Source: CAYINU01 sp964364855 (GTDB lineage Bacteria > Margulisbacteria > Marinamargulisbacteria > CAYINU01). From it: a DNA stretch of 64,000 bases. Below are positions 27,582 through 36,031 of this stretch, piece by piece. Numbering within the stretch: the first letter of the stretch is position 1; the number at the start of each line of letters is the position of its first letter. The stretch spans positions 1 through 64,000 of the forward strand of contig CAYINU010000001.1 in assembly GCA_964364855.1 (NCBI GenBank). The letters run 5' to 3'. The position numbers and the translations under genes are program-made. Under the pieces are notes generated by a model, which was not told where the DNA came from, ran no database searches, and was given only the letters and a program-made list of their open reading frames with translations.

Positions 27582-28058
27582 TTAAAGAGCGGCTTTTTTG
27601 AAAAAATTCTCTTTTTCGTCCTGGTCTAATCCCTGCTCGAAAGTAGACTTTTCATCGGCCTCGGCAATGAGAACATGTTCGGGCGTGAAAAGGAAGATAT
27701 TTTCGCCGATTTTGAGCATATGGCCGTTGATGGCATAGGCCGTTCCACAAACGAAGTCGATGAGGCGCTTACCGGCGGCGGAGTCCAAATACTTGAGGCT
27801 GACGATAACAGGCTTGCCCTCGCGCAGGTGGGTAGCGATGTTTAAGGAGTCTTCATAGATGCGGGGTTCTTCGACTTTGATTTCGTTTAAGGCCATGTGT
27901 TGTGTGGCGCTGGAAACCAACGTGCCACGAAAGCCACGAATGACGGGGCGGGACACCGATTCCTTGGTGGATTTGGAACTAGAACCATTAACTGTGCTGG
28001 GGATTTCAGCATCGTCTTCGAATCCGAAAAAAATTTTCACTTTTTGCATCATGGTCAT
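27582..28058 (-). CDS. sepF: Cell division protein SepF
   Basis: A 158-residue SepF. An N-terminal amphipathic stretch (MTMMQKVKIFFGFEDDAE) would bind membrane, and a low-complexity linker rich in Ser and Lys follows. The conserved SepF core lies at about 65-150 (EPRIYEDSLNIATHLREGKPVIVSLKYLDSAAGKRLIDFVCGTAYAINGHMLKIGENIFLFTPEHVLI). SepF polymerises and tethers FtsZ to the membrane, replacing or adding to FtsA. GAGGA lies five bases before the ATG. It follows yggS, the same order as in many Gram-positive division clusters and cyanobacteria. Its presence in an LPS-bearing cell is a useful lineage marker. Confidence 0.93.
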   Translation of the reverse strand: MTMMQKVKIFFGFEDDAEIPSTVNGSSSKSTKESVSRPVIRGFRGTLVSSATQHMALNEIKVEEPRIYEDSLNIATHLREGKPVIVSLKYLDSAAGKRLIDFVCGTAYAINGHMLKIGENIFLFTPEHVLIAEADEKSTFEQGLDQDEKENFFKKAAL

Positions 28059-28065
28059 GGGGTCC

Positions 28066-28803
28066 TCACTTTATTAGACGTTGGCCGACACGGATCATGG
28101 TACTACCTTCAAGGATCGCGAGCGGATAGTCTTGGCTCATCCCCATACTTAGCGTGTCAAAGTCATTATAAACCATACGAAATTGATTAAACAATCGCCT
28201 AACCTCATGAAATTCCTTACGGACCTGATCGGCAATGTCTGTGAAGCTGGCCATGGCCATGAGTCCTCGGAGCTTGAGGTGGGACAATTTGGAAATAGCA
28301 ACCACCAGGGATTCCAGTTGTCCGGGTGGCACGCCATACTTGGTTTCCTCTTGGGCGACTTTGACTTGAACCAGGACCGGCATTACTTTGTTTGCCTGGG
28401 CGCAGGCGGTGTCCAGTTTCTCGGCTAGGGCCAGGCTGTCGATGGACTGGATCATGTCAAACGCGGTGACAGCTTGTTTGACTTTATTGGACTGCAAATG
28501 ACCGATCAGATGCCATGCAACACCCAGACGCCCCAACGCATTTTGCTTTTCCATGGCAGATTGGACGCGATTTTCAGCGACGTCGGTAATACCTGCTGCG
28601 ACCAAGGCCTCAACATCGGACAATGTTGCTGATTTGATAACGGCAACAAGGTCCAGACTCCGAATACCAAACTGGATTCCCGCCTGCGCGGGAATGACAT
28701 GGGGCCGAGCGGCGGTGACCTTTGCTAAGGCAAGAAATCGGTCAATGTCATCGCGTACGGTCTGGACATTGTGAGCAATTTCAGAAGTGCGGGAAGTGGT
28801 CAT
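28066..28803 (-). CDS. yggS: PLP homeostasis protein YggS/YlmE with in-frame repeat insertion
   Basis: A 245-residue protein of the alanine-racemase-fold YggS family, which buffers pyridoxal phosphate. Signatures: LVAVIKS with the PLP-binding Lys (usually VAVSKT), GITDVAENRVQ, WHLIGHLQSNKVK, SIDSLALAEKL, VLVQVKVAQEETKYGV, and LSMGMSQDYPLAILEGSTMIRVGQRL. Between residues about 33 and 48 the sequence HVIPAQAGIQFGIRS replaces the short loop found in relatives. It is encoded by a palindromic repeat (28676-28695) inserted in frame just before the PLP Lys strand. The ATG overlaps the epimerase TAA (TAATG). Activity is likely kept, since the insert lies in a loop. Confidence 0.92.
   Translation of the reverse strand: MTTSRTSEIAHNVQTVRDDIDRFLALAKVTAARPHVIPAQAGIQFGIRSLDLVAVIKSATLSDVEALVAAGITDVAENRVQSAMEKQNALGRLGVAWHLIGHLQSNKVKQAVTAFDMIQSIDSLALAEKLDTACAQANKVMPVLVQVKVAQEETKYGVPPGQLESLVVAISKLSHLKLRGLMAMASFTDIADQVRKEFHEVRRLFNQFRMVYNDFDTLSMGMSQDYPLAILEGSTMIRVGQRLIK
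28676..28695. repeat. Palindromic repeat inserted in yggS
   Basis: ATTCCCGC and GCGGGAAT form 8-bp arms around CTGC. On the minus strand the surrounding sequence encodes VIPAQAGIQ, the well-known translation of a dispersed repeat of the ATTCCC-N8-GGGAAT type found in many bacteria. I see no second copy in this window. Confidence 0.8.
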
Positions 28804-29771
28804 TAACGGTGGGATCGATACCAGTTCACCGTTGACGCCAATCCCTCATCCAGAGGGATTGGATCTTGTACCAGCCCGGCGTCTATTGATTTTCTGACAT
28901 CGGCCAGTGAATCACGGACGTCACCCGGACGCGAAGGGGTGTGAACCGGATCGGCTGTGCTGCCGGTGAGACCTTTGATTTTTTGGGCCAGTTCGCCGAC
29001 GGAAATGTGCACGCCGCATCCGATATTAAAGGCTTGTCCAAACCAGGATTGGTCCGCATGACAGGCCGCCAAATTGGCTTTCACGACATTGTCGATGTAG
29101 GTAAAATCACGGGTTTGGCCACCATCACCGTGGATTTGCGCAGGGGTGTTCGCCAGGCCCGCTTTGGTGAATAGGGGAATGACCGCCGCATACTGGGAGT
29201 TTGGATTTTGGCGGGCCCCGAAAACATTGAAGTAACGCAGGGCGATAGTCGGCAGGCTATAGCAATCCCAAAACAGCCTACAATACCCTTCACCGACCCA
29301 CTTGGTGAGGGCGTAGGGGGACTTGGGGGTGCCAATCATGGTTTCGACTTTGGGAAGGACGAGGGTATCCCCATATACCGACGAGGATGAGGCAAATACA
29401 AACCGTTTGACCTTGGCATCCCGTGCGGCAAAGAGCATGTTAAAGGTGCCTGTGATGTTGTTGTCGTGGTAGAGTGCGGGTTCAGTCATGGAACGGGGAA
29501 CCGAGCCCAAAGCGGCTTGATGTAACACGTAATCTGCTCCAGATACCACACGCTGACAGGTTTCCAAATCGCGGATATCACCCTCAATGAAGGTGAATTG
29601 GTCGGGCGAGCTGGACGCATTTTTCAAAAAGTCGATGGTGGGTTTAAACCCGGACGCAAAGTTGTCTAACCCCACAACCGTTGCGCCTTGGTTTAGCAAC
29701 GTATGGGCGATGTGGGAGCCGATAAAACCGGCAACGCCGGTGACGACATAAACAGACGGTTTGGAAGCCAT
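28803..29771 (-). CDS. NAD-dependent sugar epimerase (UDP-GlcNAc 4-epimerase-like)
   Basis: A 322-residue extended short-chain dehydrogenase. The NAD-binding motif is GVAGFIGSH near residue 12, the nucleotide-acid motif is LDNFASG, and the catalytic Ser-Tyr-Lys appears as FASSSSVYGD, then SPYALTKWVGE. ALRYFNVFGARQNPNSQYAAVIPLF and GDGGQTRDFTYIDNVV complete the sugar site. HQAALGSVPRSMTEP resembles the WbpP/TviC type acting on UDP-N-acetylhexosamines more than GalE. It probably makes a precursor for LPS or capsule. It is followed by yggS with a TAATG overlap and stands 56 bases after the nitrilase gene. Confidence 0.87.
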   Translation of the reverse strand: MASKPSVYVVTGVAGFIGSHIAHTLLNQGATVVGLDNFASGFKPTIDFLKNASSSPDQFTFIEGDIRDLETCQRVVSGADYVLHQAALGSVPRSMTEPALYHDNNITGTFNMLFAARDAKVKRFVFASSSSVYGDTLVLPKVETMIGTPKSPYALTKWVGEGYCRLFWDCYSLPTIALRYFNVFGARQNPNSQYAAVIPLFTKAGLANTPAQIHGDGGQTRDFTYIDNVVKANLAACHADQSWFGQAFNIGCGVHISVGELAQKIKGLTGSTADPVHTPSRPGDVRDSLADVRKSIDAGLVQDPIPLDEGLASTVNWYRSHR

Positions 29772-29827
29772 TGCCGGTCACAATATCGTTGGGGGGTTAA
29801 AACCGTCAATTTCCGAAACAGGAAATC

Positions 29828-30646
29828 CTACTGAAAGTCGGCAAGTGTCCGCCGATGGGACAGTGAGGGCAATTGCGTGCGCACTGCATTTAGGCGGTCA
29901 AAATCCAGCGTGGCGACCAGGACTTCCTCTTGGTCTGGGCTGCCCTCGGCCAGTACTTCACCCCATGGGTCTATGATCAGGCTATGGCCGAAAGTGGGGC
30001 TGTTTTGTGCTCCGACACCGACCTGGTTGGGTGCGATGACAAAACAATAGTTTTCAATCGCACGGGCGCGCAGCAGCACATGCCAATGGGCCTGGCCAGT
30101 TACGGCCATAAACGAAGCGGGTACACTGAGGAGCTGTGCGCCCATATGACTGTAGTAGCGGTACAATTCCGGAAACCGCAAGTCATAGCAGATGGACAAT
30201 CCGGTCTTAATCCCCGCGATGTCCACCCAAACAGGACGGGTTCCAGCAATAAACGATCGGGATTCCCGTATGGTGGCGGTGGGCAGGGCACTGTCAAACA
30301 AGTGCAATTTTCTGTACTGTGCGACACAAATGCCCTCCGGCGAAATGACCACGCTGGTATTGTGCATTTTTTCGGGTATTGTGGCGGCTTCGGCTAGGCT
30401 GCCGACGATGATCCAAACGGATTTGGTTTTGGCCAACTGCATCAGGGGTTGTAAAGACGGTCCGGGGATGGGCTCGGCACGATCGTGGCGGATGACAAAT
30501 GCCCGGTAATTAAAGACTTCCGGCAACGCCACCACTTTGGCGCCTTGGGCAATGGCGGCTTCACAAAGCGTCATGGCGCGCGCCACATTGTGGGCCTTGT
30601 CGGAGATGCTATTCATCTGAATGGCGGCGACGACGAGTCGGCTCAT
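29828..30646 (-). CDS. Carbon-nitrogen hydrolase (Nit/omega-amidase-like)
   Basis: A 272-residue nitrilase-superfamily enzyme with the catalytic triad visible: Glu in VVALPEVFNYRAF, Lys in YRKLHLFD, and Cys in LSICYDLRFPELYRYYS. SFMAVTGQAHWHVLLRARAIENYCFVIAPNQVG is the typical continuation. The pattern fits the Nit1/Nit2 branch, which hydrolyses deaminated glutathione or alpha-ketoglutaramate; a repair or nitrogen-salvage role is therefore likely. Its ATG overlaps the TGA of the LuxR-type gene (ATGA), so the regulator and enzyme are co-translated, which is an unusual pairing. Confidence 0.88.
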   Translation of the reverse strand: MSRLVVAAIQMNSISDKAHNVARAMTLCEAAIAQGAKVVALPEVFNYRAFVIRHDRAEPIPGPSLQPLMQLAKTKSVWIIVGSLAEAATIPEKMHNTSVVISPEGICVAQYRKLHLFDSALPTATIRESRSFIAGTRPVWVDIAGIKTGLSICYDLRFPELYRYYSHMGAQLLSVPASFMAVTGQAHWHVLLRARAIENYCFVIAPNQVGVGAQNSPTFGHSLIIDPWGEVLAEGSPDQEEVLVATLDFDRLNAVRTQLPSLSHRRTLADFQ

Positions 30647-31119
30647 GCGGCGTCACCTAACCGGCGTGTCTTAAGAACGGGGAGTTTTTGGTAGATTTTA
30701 TTCAAATGGGTTTTGAGGGTTGATTTTGAGATAGAAAGGCGGGCAATCAATTGGCGATTGCTCAACCCTTCCAAAATCAAGCCCGCGATTTCTTTTTCGC
30801 GTTTGGAGAGGGCTTCAAAAGCCGTTTCCGGAAACGATGCCCTTTCGGGCGAGTCAAATAGGACGGTGAGTTGTTGGTCCTGGTCTTGATAGTGGGTGAC
30901 TTCGTAGCGGTGCCCATAAATATCGACCCGTGAGCAAAGCGAAACGCCGAAGCCCGAGAAATCGGGATGGCGGGAATCCTTTTCGCATTCCTGGCACTTT
31001 TGGCCAACCTGGTTACCGCAGATCGATTGGGCCATGTCATTCTGATAAAAAACGGCCCCTTTTTTCTGCCGTTTGCAAAGGCCGACCTCGATAGTTGGGG
31101 GTGTGCGCTGCTTTGACAT
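30643..31119 (-). CDS. Cysteine-rich LuxR-type regulator
   Basis: A 158-residue protein. The N-terminal half holds five cysteines (C14, then ICGNQVGQKCQEC, and a later LCSRV), a pattern that could bind a metal or iron-sulfur cluster. The C-terminal third is a LuxR/GerE HTH (LSKREKEIAGLILEGLSNRQLIARLSISKSTLKTHLNKIYQKL). It is divergent from the cbb3 copper ATPase with about 60 bases between starts, so oxygen, redox or copper sensing for that locus is a reasonable guess. On the complement TAGAAT sits seven bases before the ATG and GGAG abuts it, so translation may be leaderless. No family match for the Cys-rich part is recognised. Confidence 0.72.
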   Translation of the reverse strand: MSKQRTPPTIEVGLCKRQKKGAVFYQNDMAQSICGNQVGQKCQECEKDSRHPDFSGFGVSLCSRVDIYGHRYEVTHYQDQDQQLTVLFDSPERASFPETAFEALSKREKEIAGLILEGLSNRQLIARLSISKSTLKTHLNKIYQKLPVLKTRRLGDAA

Positions 31120-31180
31120 CTCCGTTATTCTAACCTAGGGTAGGGGGTTGCGTCGCCCCATGATGGAGGGATTTGTCTTG

Positions 31181-33655
31181 ATGCAATGTGCACATTGTTG
31201 TTCGGCTATTGCGCCGGACGCGGCCCGAGAAGATGGGGGGCATGTGTTTTGTTGTGCGGGCTGTCTGACCGTTTACCAGTTGCTGCACACTTCGAATTTG
31301 GCGGATTACTACACCATTCGGGAGCGGACGGAAGGGGGCCACTCATTTTTACCGCCTTTACCCGCTGCCCCTGCCGCCGATTTTTTGTATTTGGATGATC
31401 CTGCCATCGAGGTAGGTCGGTCGGGTGGTGACCGATATTTGGATTTTTATGTTGAGGGGATCCAGTGTACGGCATGTGTGTGGCTGTTAGAGTCTCTTGA
31501 TCGGCTGTGTCCTGACGTTGCGCAGTCCAGGTTTCGGTCGGGACTCTCGGTATTGCGGCTGTTTTTGAGCCCGACCGGACGATTTTCGGCTGCTGCTGCA
31601 ACCATGATGCGCCTGGGGTATCGGCCTCATCCGGTGACTTCATCGGCGCAAGCCAGCCAGTTGCAAGCGGAAGAAAATCGGCGGGAGCTGATACGCGTCG
31701 CGATTGCGGGTGCCTGTGCGGGAAACATGATGCTCTTTTCCGTGGCTTTGTATGCGGGCGCCACGGGACAGGCGGCTCAGATTTTTTTGTGGGCCATCTT
31801 GCTTTTGGCCATTCCCGTTATGGGGTACTGTGCCATTCCCTTTTATAAAAGTGCATGGGCGGCGGCAGGTTTTGATTTTCACGCTCAGCAAAAGCTTCGC
31901 GGTCGCCGCCGTGCGGTTTGTTTTGATTTTCACGCTCAGCAAAAGCTTCGCGGTCGCCGCCGTGCGGCTCCTCGGCGTCGGATGTCGGTGGATGTGCCCA
32001 TCGTGGCGGCGTTGGGTATCGGAGTGATCGCTGGGATTCGGGCGACGGTTTTGGGTCAGCACAGCTATTTCGATTCGCTGGCGATGCTGATTTTTTTGTT
32101 ATTGGCCAGTCGTTACGGGTTGCGCCGTATCCATCAATCCCATCTACAGGACACAACAACGTCTGGATTTCTGGTGCCGCCGATGGCCAAAAGGCGGATG
32201 CCAGACGGCACACTGGCCCCAGTCTCGGTTGCTACTCTACAGCCCGGAGACGACATGCTTGTTGAACCCGGAGAGGTTTTTGCTGCGGACGGTGTGTTGG
32301 TCGAGGGAACGACGGCTGCCAACTGTGCCGCGATGACCGGAGAGTCTTACCCCCAACAGCTGCAAGTGGGCGCATCCGTCTATGCGGGGACGGTCAATTT
32401 GGTCGATACCGTGGTTATTCGGGTGTCGGCAGTGGGCGAGAAAAGCCGAATGGGACAGTTGCTGGCCGGGATTTTGTCCTACCCAAAATCTAAGATCGAA
32501 ACGCTGGCAGATCGATGGGCCATGCGGGTGTTGGGAATGGTCATGGTAGTTGCAGTGATTTTGTTTCTTGCCCTGGGAGTGTTCGGGCACTGGGAAGAGG
32601 GATTTCGTCGGGCGCTGGCCTTGGTGATTATCACGTGTCCTTGTGCATCGGCCATTGCCACACCGCTGGCCTTTTCGTTGGGGCTTAACGCCTGCCGACG
32701 TCGGGGTATTTTGGTCAAAGGCGGTGACGTCTTAGAGCGAATGGAATCCGTCAAACATATTATCTTAGACAAAACGGGAACCGTTACACAGGGTGATTTT
32801 ATCGTGACGAATTGGCCCAAGACACTCACGGACCAGAACGATCTGAGATCCATTGCGGCACTCGAATCGCGGTCGATGCATCCGGTGAGCCACGCGATCC
32901 GACGCTATATTTTGATTTCTACACTCGGCACTGTGGACCTCCTTGGCAGTGTGGACCCCTTGCCGGACGTAGACGATTTTGCAGAGAAAATTGGCTGGGG
33001 AGTATTGGGTAGTGTAAACGGACATCGGTATCAAATTGGAAAATCAACTACTCAGACATCCCAAAGTGAGACCACTATTTCTGTATGGAAAGATGGAGTG
33101 TGGTTGGGCGATGTGGTATTGGGAGATGCCATTCGTGCCGAGTCCAAGGACAGTGTGGACGCGCTTCGCAAAAAAGGATTTGAGATCACGTTATTGTCGG
33201 GAGATCGACGGGACGTTGTGGAACGAGTTGGGCGTGAGCTGGGACTGACGCCGAAACAATGCCTGTCGGATCAAACTCCCGAACTCAAATTAGCCTATAT
33301 CCAATCCCATCCGGCTGCGTTAATGGTGGGGGATGGCGCTAACGATGCGGCGGCATTGTCTCGTGCTGAGGTGGGGGTGGCGGTTCATGGTAGTGTCGAA
33401 GTCAGTATGCAGGTGGCCGATGTCTATGTAGCCAGTCCGGGCATTTCTCCCGTGGTGACGCTTCTGACGGTGGCAGGGACAACCATGCGTTGTGTGCGTC
33501 GCAATCTGGTCGCGTCTGCCCTGTACAATGGAGTGGGCATCTCGTTGGCATTGGTAGGTTGGATGTCGCCGCTGGGTGCGGCATTGTTGATGCCATTCAG
33601 TTCAGTCACTGTATTGTCCGTCGCTCTGGTGACGTTTCGCAGATGGAGATCCTAG
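31181..33655 (+). CDS. ccoI: Copper-transporting P-type ATPase for cbb3 oxidase, with in-frame tandem repeat
   Basis: An 824-residue P1B ATPase. The Cys-rich N-terminus (MQCAHCCSAI, VFCCAGC) and HMA-like domain (YVEGIQCTACVWLLESL) bind copper. The membrane CPC motif is in IITCPCASAIATPLAFSLG, the phosphorylation site is DKTGTVTQG, the nucleotide domain has the HP of SMHPVSHAIRR, the hinge is GDGANDAAALSRA, and the final helix carries MPFSS. It exports or delivers copper for cbb3 assembly. Between membrane helices two and three, where relatives read AW-x-ALR-RRL-SMDVP, two 17-residue copies of FDFHAQQKLRGRRRA are inserted (bases 31868-31969). The chosen ATG follows GGAGGG; earlier TTG and ATG codons are open. 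Confidence 0.93.
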   Translation: MQCAHCCSAIAPDAAREDGGHVFCCAGCLTVYQLLHTSNLADYYTIRERTEGGHSFLPPLPAAPAADFLYLDDPAIEVGRSGGDRYLDFYVEGIQCTACVWLLESLDRLCPDVAQSRFRSGLSVLRLFLSPTGRFSAAAATMMRLGYRPHPVTSSAQASQLQAEENRRELIRVAIAGACAGNMMLFSVALYAGATGQAAQIFLWAILLLAIPVMGYCAIPFYKSAWAAAGFDFHAQQKLRGRRRAVCFDFHAQQKLRGRRRAAPRRRMSVDVPIVAALGIGVIAGIRATVLGQHSYFDSLAMLIFLLLASRYGLRRIHQSHLQDTTTSGFLVPPMAKRRMPDGTLAPVSVATLQPGDDMLVEPGEVFAADGVLVEGTTAANCAAMTGESYPQQLQVGASVYAGTVNLVDTVVIRVSAVGEKSRMGQLLAGILSYPKSKIETLADRWAMRVLGMVMVVAVILFLALGVFGHWEEGFRRALALVIITCPCASAIATPLAFSLGLNACRRRGILVKGGDVLERMESVKHIILDKTGTVTQGDFIVTNWPKTLTDQNDLRSIAALESRSMHPVSHAIRRYILISTLGTVDLLGSVDPLPDVDDFAEKIGWGVLGSVNGHRYQIGKSTTQTSQSETTISVWKDGVWLGDVVLGDAIRAESKDSVDALRKKGFEITLLSGDRRDVVERVGRELGLTPKQCLSDQTPELKLAYIQSHPAALMVGDGANDAAALSRAEVGVAVHGSVEVSMQVADVYVASPGISPVVTLLTVAGTTMRCVRRNLVASALYNGVGISLALVGWMSPLGAALLMPFSSVTVLSVALVTFRRWRS
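31868..31969. repeat. 51-bp tandem repeat, two copies, inside ccoI
   Basis: Two direct copies with a period of exactly 51 bp (17 codons). The unit runs TTTTGATTTTCACGCTCAGC, then AAAAGCTTCGCGGTCGCCGC, then CGTGCGG plus four bases. The copies are near identical. The same unit, slightly diverged, is found three times at 44707-44859, and both arrays end in GCGGCTCCTCGG. There are no stops in the frames used on either strand. Confidence 0.9.
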
Positions 33656-33823
33656 ATGTGGGTTTTGATGGTCTTGATTCCGTGTTCGGTCCTGCTCAGT
33701 CTGGGATTTGTCGTGGCCTTCGTTTGGGCGACCAAACGTGGACAATTCGATGACTTGGATACGCCCCCCAAGCGTATTTTGTTCGACGATCAGTCTCCAA
33801 AATCATCCCCCCCGGTCGATTGA
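33656..33823 (+). CDS. ccoS: cbb3 oxidase maturation protein CcoS
   Basis: A 55-residue protein starting directly after the ccoI stop. One membrane helix (MWVLMVLIPCSVLLSLGFVV followed by AFVWA) is followed by the diagnostic CcoS tail KRGQFDDLDTPPKRILFDD. In known species CcoS is needed for cofactor insertion into the cbb3 catalytic subunit. The ccoI-ccoS order is the usual one. The end is TGA at 33821-33823. Confidence 0.93.
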   Translation: MWVLMVLIPCSVLLSLGFVVAFVWATKRGQFDDLDTPPKRILFDDQSPKSSPPVD

Positions 33824-33837
33824 ATTGACTCCGTAAA

Positions 33838-33887
33838 CCCCTTACGCTCAAAGGTTGAGTTTTGTCCTTGGCAAACTCAGTAAGGGG
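33838..33887 (+). promoter_or_regulatory. RNA stem that would hide the ccoNO ribosome site
   Basis: CCCCTTAC (33838-33845) is the perfect complement of GTAAGGGG (33880-33887), which contains the ribosome site of the ccoNO gene starting at 33896. Inside, TGAGTTT (33856-33862) pairs with AAACTCA (33873-33879). An alternative small hairpin, CTCAA-AGG-TTGAG (33847-33859), competes for the inner arm. This looks like a translation switch or coupling device, inferred from pairing only. Confidence 0.5.
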
Positions 33888-33895
33888 TGCCTGGT

Positions 33896-36031
33896 ATGAG
33901 TCATACGGTGCGCGTCCGCGGCGAAGAATCGTTTTTTAGTTTTGACAATCACATTGTCCGACTGTTTGCACTGGCCACCATGTTTTGGGGATTCGTGGGG
34001 ATCTTGTTGGGGGTCGCGATTGCACTGCAGTTGGCGCATTGGCCTTTCAATTTTGATACCTCTTGGATCACATTTGGCCGGCTTCGGCCTTTGCATACCA
34101 ATGCCACCATTTTTGCTTTTGCCGGCAATGCCATTTTTATGGGGATCTACCATTCCACCCAACGGTTACTCAAAACGCGGATGGCCTCCGATGTACTGAG
34201 TCGCCTGCATTTTTGGGGATGGCAATTGGTGATTGTCGTTGCCGCCATTACGCTTCCATTGGGGATTACGACCGGCAAAGAATATGCCGAACTGGAATGG
34301 CCCATCGACATTTTGATCACGGTTGTCTGGGTGATATTTGCCATCAACTTTTTTTGGACGCTGATTAAACGGCGCGAAAAGCACATCTACGTGGCAATTT
34401 GGTTTTATATTGCGACTATCGTTACCGTGGCGCTGTTGCATATCGTCAACTCGATGGAACTGCCCGTCACGTTGCTAAAAAGCTATTCGATGTATGCCGG
34501 CGTGTCCGATGCGCTCGTTCAATGGTGGTATGGTCACAACGCAGTGGCTTTTTTTCTGACGACCCCATTTTTGGGTCTGATGTATTACTACGTGCCCAAA
34601 GCCATCAATCGTCCGATTTATAGCTATCGCCTCTCCATCATTCATTTTTGGTCGTTGGTCTTTATTTATATTTGGGCGGGGCCTCACCATTTACTGTACA
34701 CCACGTTGCCAGATTGGGCGCAGACCTTTGGCATGGTGTTTAGCATCATGCTGATCGCACCGAGCTGGGGAGGCATGATCAACGGACTGTTGACGATGCG
34801 AGGGGCATGGGACCGCGTCCGAAAAGATCCCGTACTCAAGATGATGGTGCTGGCATTGACGTGTTACGGGATGGCAACTTTCGAAGGGCCGTTGCTCTCA
34901 ATCAAGTCGGTGAATGCACTGGCCCATTTTTCGGATTGGATCATCGGTCACGTTCACATTGGCACCTTGGGTTGGAACGGATTTCTGATCTTCGCCATTT
35001 TGTATTACGTTGTTCCCAAGCTGTGGCGTACTCCCCTTTACAGCGAAAAATTGGCCAATGTCCACTTTTGGATCGGGACGGTGGGCATTGTGTTTTATGT
35101 CGTGAGCATGTGGACGTCCGGCATCACACAGGGTTTGATGTTGCGCGCGATATCCGGTGGACAGTTGCTCTATCCCGACTTTATGGAAACCGTCGTCCGT
35201 ATTCAGCCTTTGTACTACATTCGTGCCTTGGGCGGGATAATGTATCTGATCGGATTTCTCATCATGGTCTATAACCTGGCCAGGACTATTAAAGCTGGTG
35301 TGGTTGCGGATGAAACGGTCCGCGCCGTTTCCAACGTCGGAGAGCCGCAAGACATGAGCGACAATGCGTTTCACCGCAACATCGAAGGGATGCCTGTCTT
35401 TTTTGCCGTGTTGACCGTGGGGGCAGTATTGGTCGGAAGTATTGTCGAAATAGTGCCATCGTTAACAGCGCATGTGTATGTCAAACCCCCGGCACGCTAT
35501 CAGCCCTATACGCCTCTCGAATTGACCGGACGCGATATCTATATCCGGGAGGGATGCTATACCTGTCACTCTCAGATGGTCCGTCCGTTGGTGGCTGACC
35601 AATTGCGTTACGGTGAACGTTCTCATGTCGAAGAAAGTTATTACGACCATCCCTTCCAATGGGGATCTCGTCGAACCGGACCCGATTTGGCTCGCATTGG
35701 CGGTAAGTATCCTGACCTTTGGCATTTTCGGCATATGCGAAATCCCCGAGACACTACCCCAAAGTCGATCATGCCGAACTATCCTTGGCTTTACGAGCAA
35801 AAATGGGATCCGCAACTCTTGGCTAAAAAATTGGTGGTTATGCGACGCCTGGGGGTCCCCTACGGTGAGAGTGACATATCAGACGGCATGCAAAATGCCC
35901 AATATCAGGCTGGGGAAGTCACACAGAAACTGCAACAACAGGGGGCTCACGACGCCAAACCGGATCGGGAGATCATTGCGTTAATTGCCTATTTGCAGCG
36001 GCTCAACTATCCCAAGGAGGACGTCCAATGA
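33896..36031 (+). CDS. ccoNO: cbb3 cytochrome oxidase, fused CcoN-CcoO subunits
   Basis: A 711-residue fusion. Residues ~1-475 are the haem-copper subunit CcoN with about 12 helices; haem and CuB ligands appear in LRPLHTNATIF, WWYGHNAVAFFLTTPFLG, GPHHLLYTTLPDW and IIGHVHIGTLGWNGF. After a linker, residues ~500-711 are the mono-haem subunit CcoO with a membrane anchor (VFFAVLTVGAVLVGSIVEIVPSL), REGCYTCHSQMVRPL (CxxCH) and the Met-ligand region KSIMPNYPWL. It reduces oxygen at high affinity at the inner membrane. Separate ccoN and ccoO genes are the norm in Proteobacteria; fusions are known in other phyla. AAGGGG is the ribosome site. Confidence 0.95.
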   Translation: MSHTVRVRGEESFFSFDNHIVRLFALATMFWGFVGILLGVAIALQLAHWPFNFDTSWITFGRLRPLHTNATIFAFAGNAIFMGIYHSTQRLLKTRMASDVLSRLHFWGWQLVIVVAAITLPLGITTGKEYAELEWPIDILITVVWVIFAINFFWTLIKRREKHIYVAIWFYIATIVTVALLHIVNSMELPVTLLKSYSMYAGVSDALVQWWYGHNAVAFFLTTPFLGLMYYYVPKAINRPIYSYRLSIIHFWSLVFIYIWAGPHHLLYTTLPDWAQTFGMVFSIMLIAPSWGGMINGLLTMRGAWDRVRKDPVLKMMVLALTCYGMATFEGPLLSIKSVNALAHFSDWIIGHVHIGTLGWNGFLIFAILYYVVPKLWRTPLYSEKLANVHFWIGTVGIVFYVVSMWTSGITQGLMLRAISGGQLLYPDFMETVVRIQPLYYIRALGGIMYLIGFLIMVYNLARTIKAGVVADETVRAVSNVGEPQDMSDNAFHRNIEGMPVFFAVLTVGAVLVGSIVEIVPSLTAHVYVKPPARYQPYTPLELTGRDIYIREGCYTCHSQMVRPLVADQLRYGERSHVEESYYDHPFQWGSRRTGPDLARIGGKYPDLWHFRHMRNPRDTTPKSIMPNYPWLYEQKWDPQLLAKKLVVMRRLGVPYGESDISDGMQNAQYQAGEVTQKLQQQGAHDAKPDREIIALIAYLQRLNYPKEDVQ

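Noticed and set aside
31184..31197. Palindrome CAATGTGCACATTG at the start of ccoI as an operator
   Set aside because: It falls on codons for the conserved metal-binding Cys motif after the start, so coding constraint and chance suffice.
31818..32213. Antisense frame across the ccoI repeat that encodes PHGGDREAFAE units
   Set aside because: The repeat is open on both strands, so an antisense frame is expected. The flanks are clear ATPase sequence on the plus strand.
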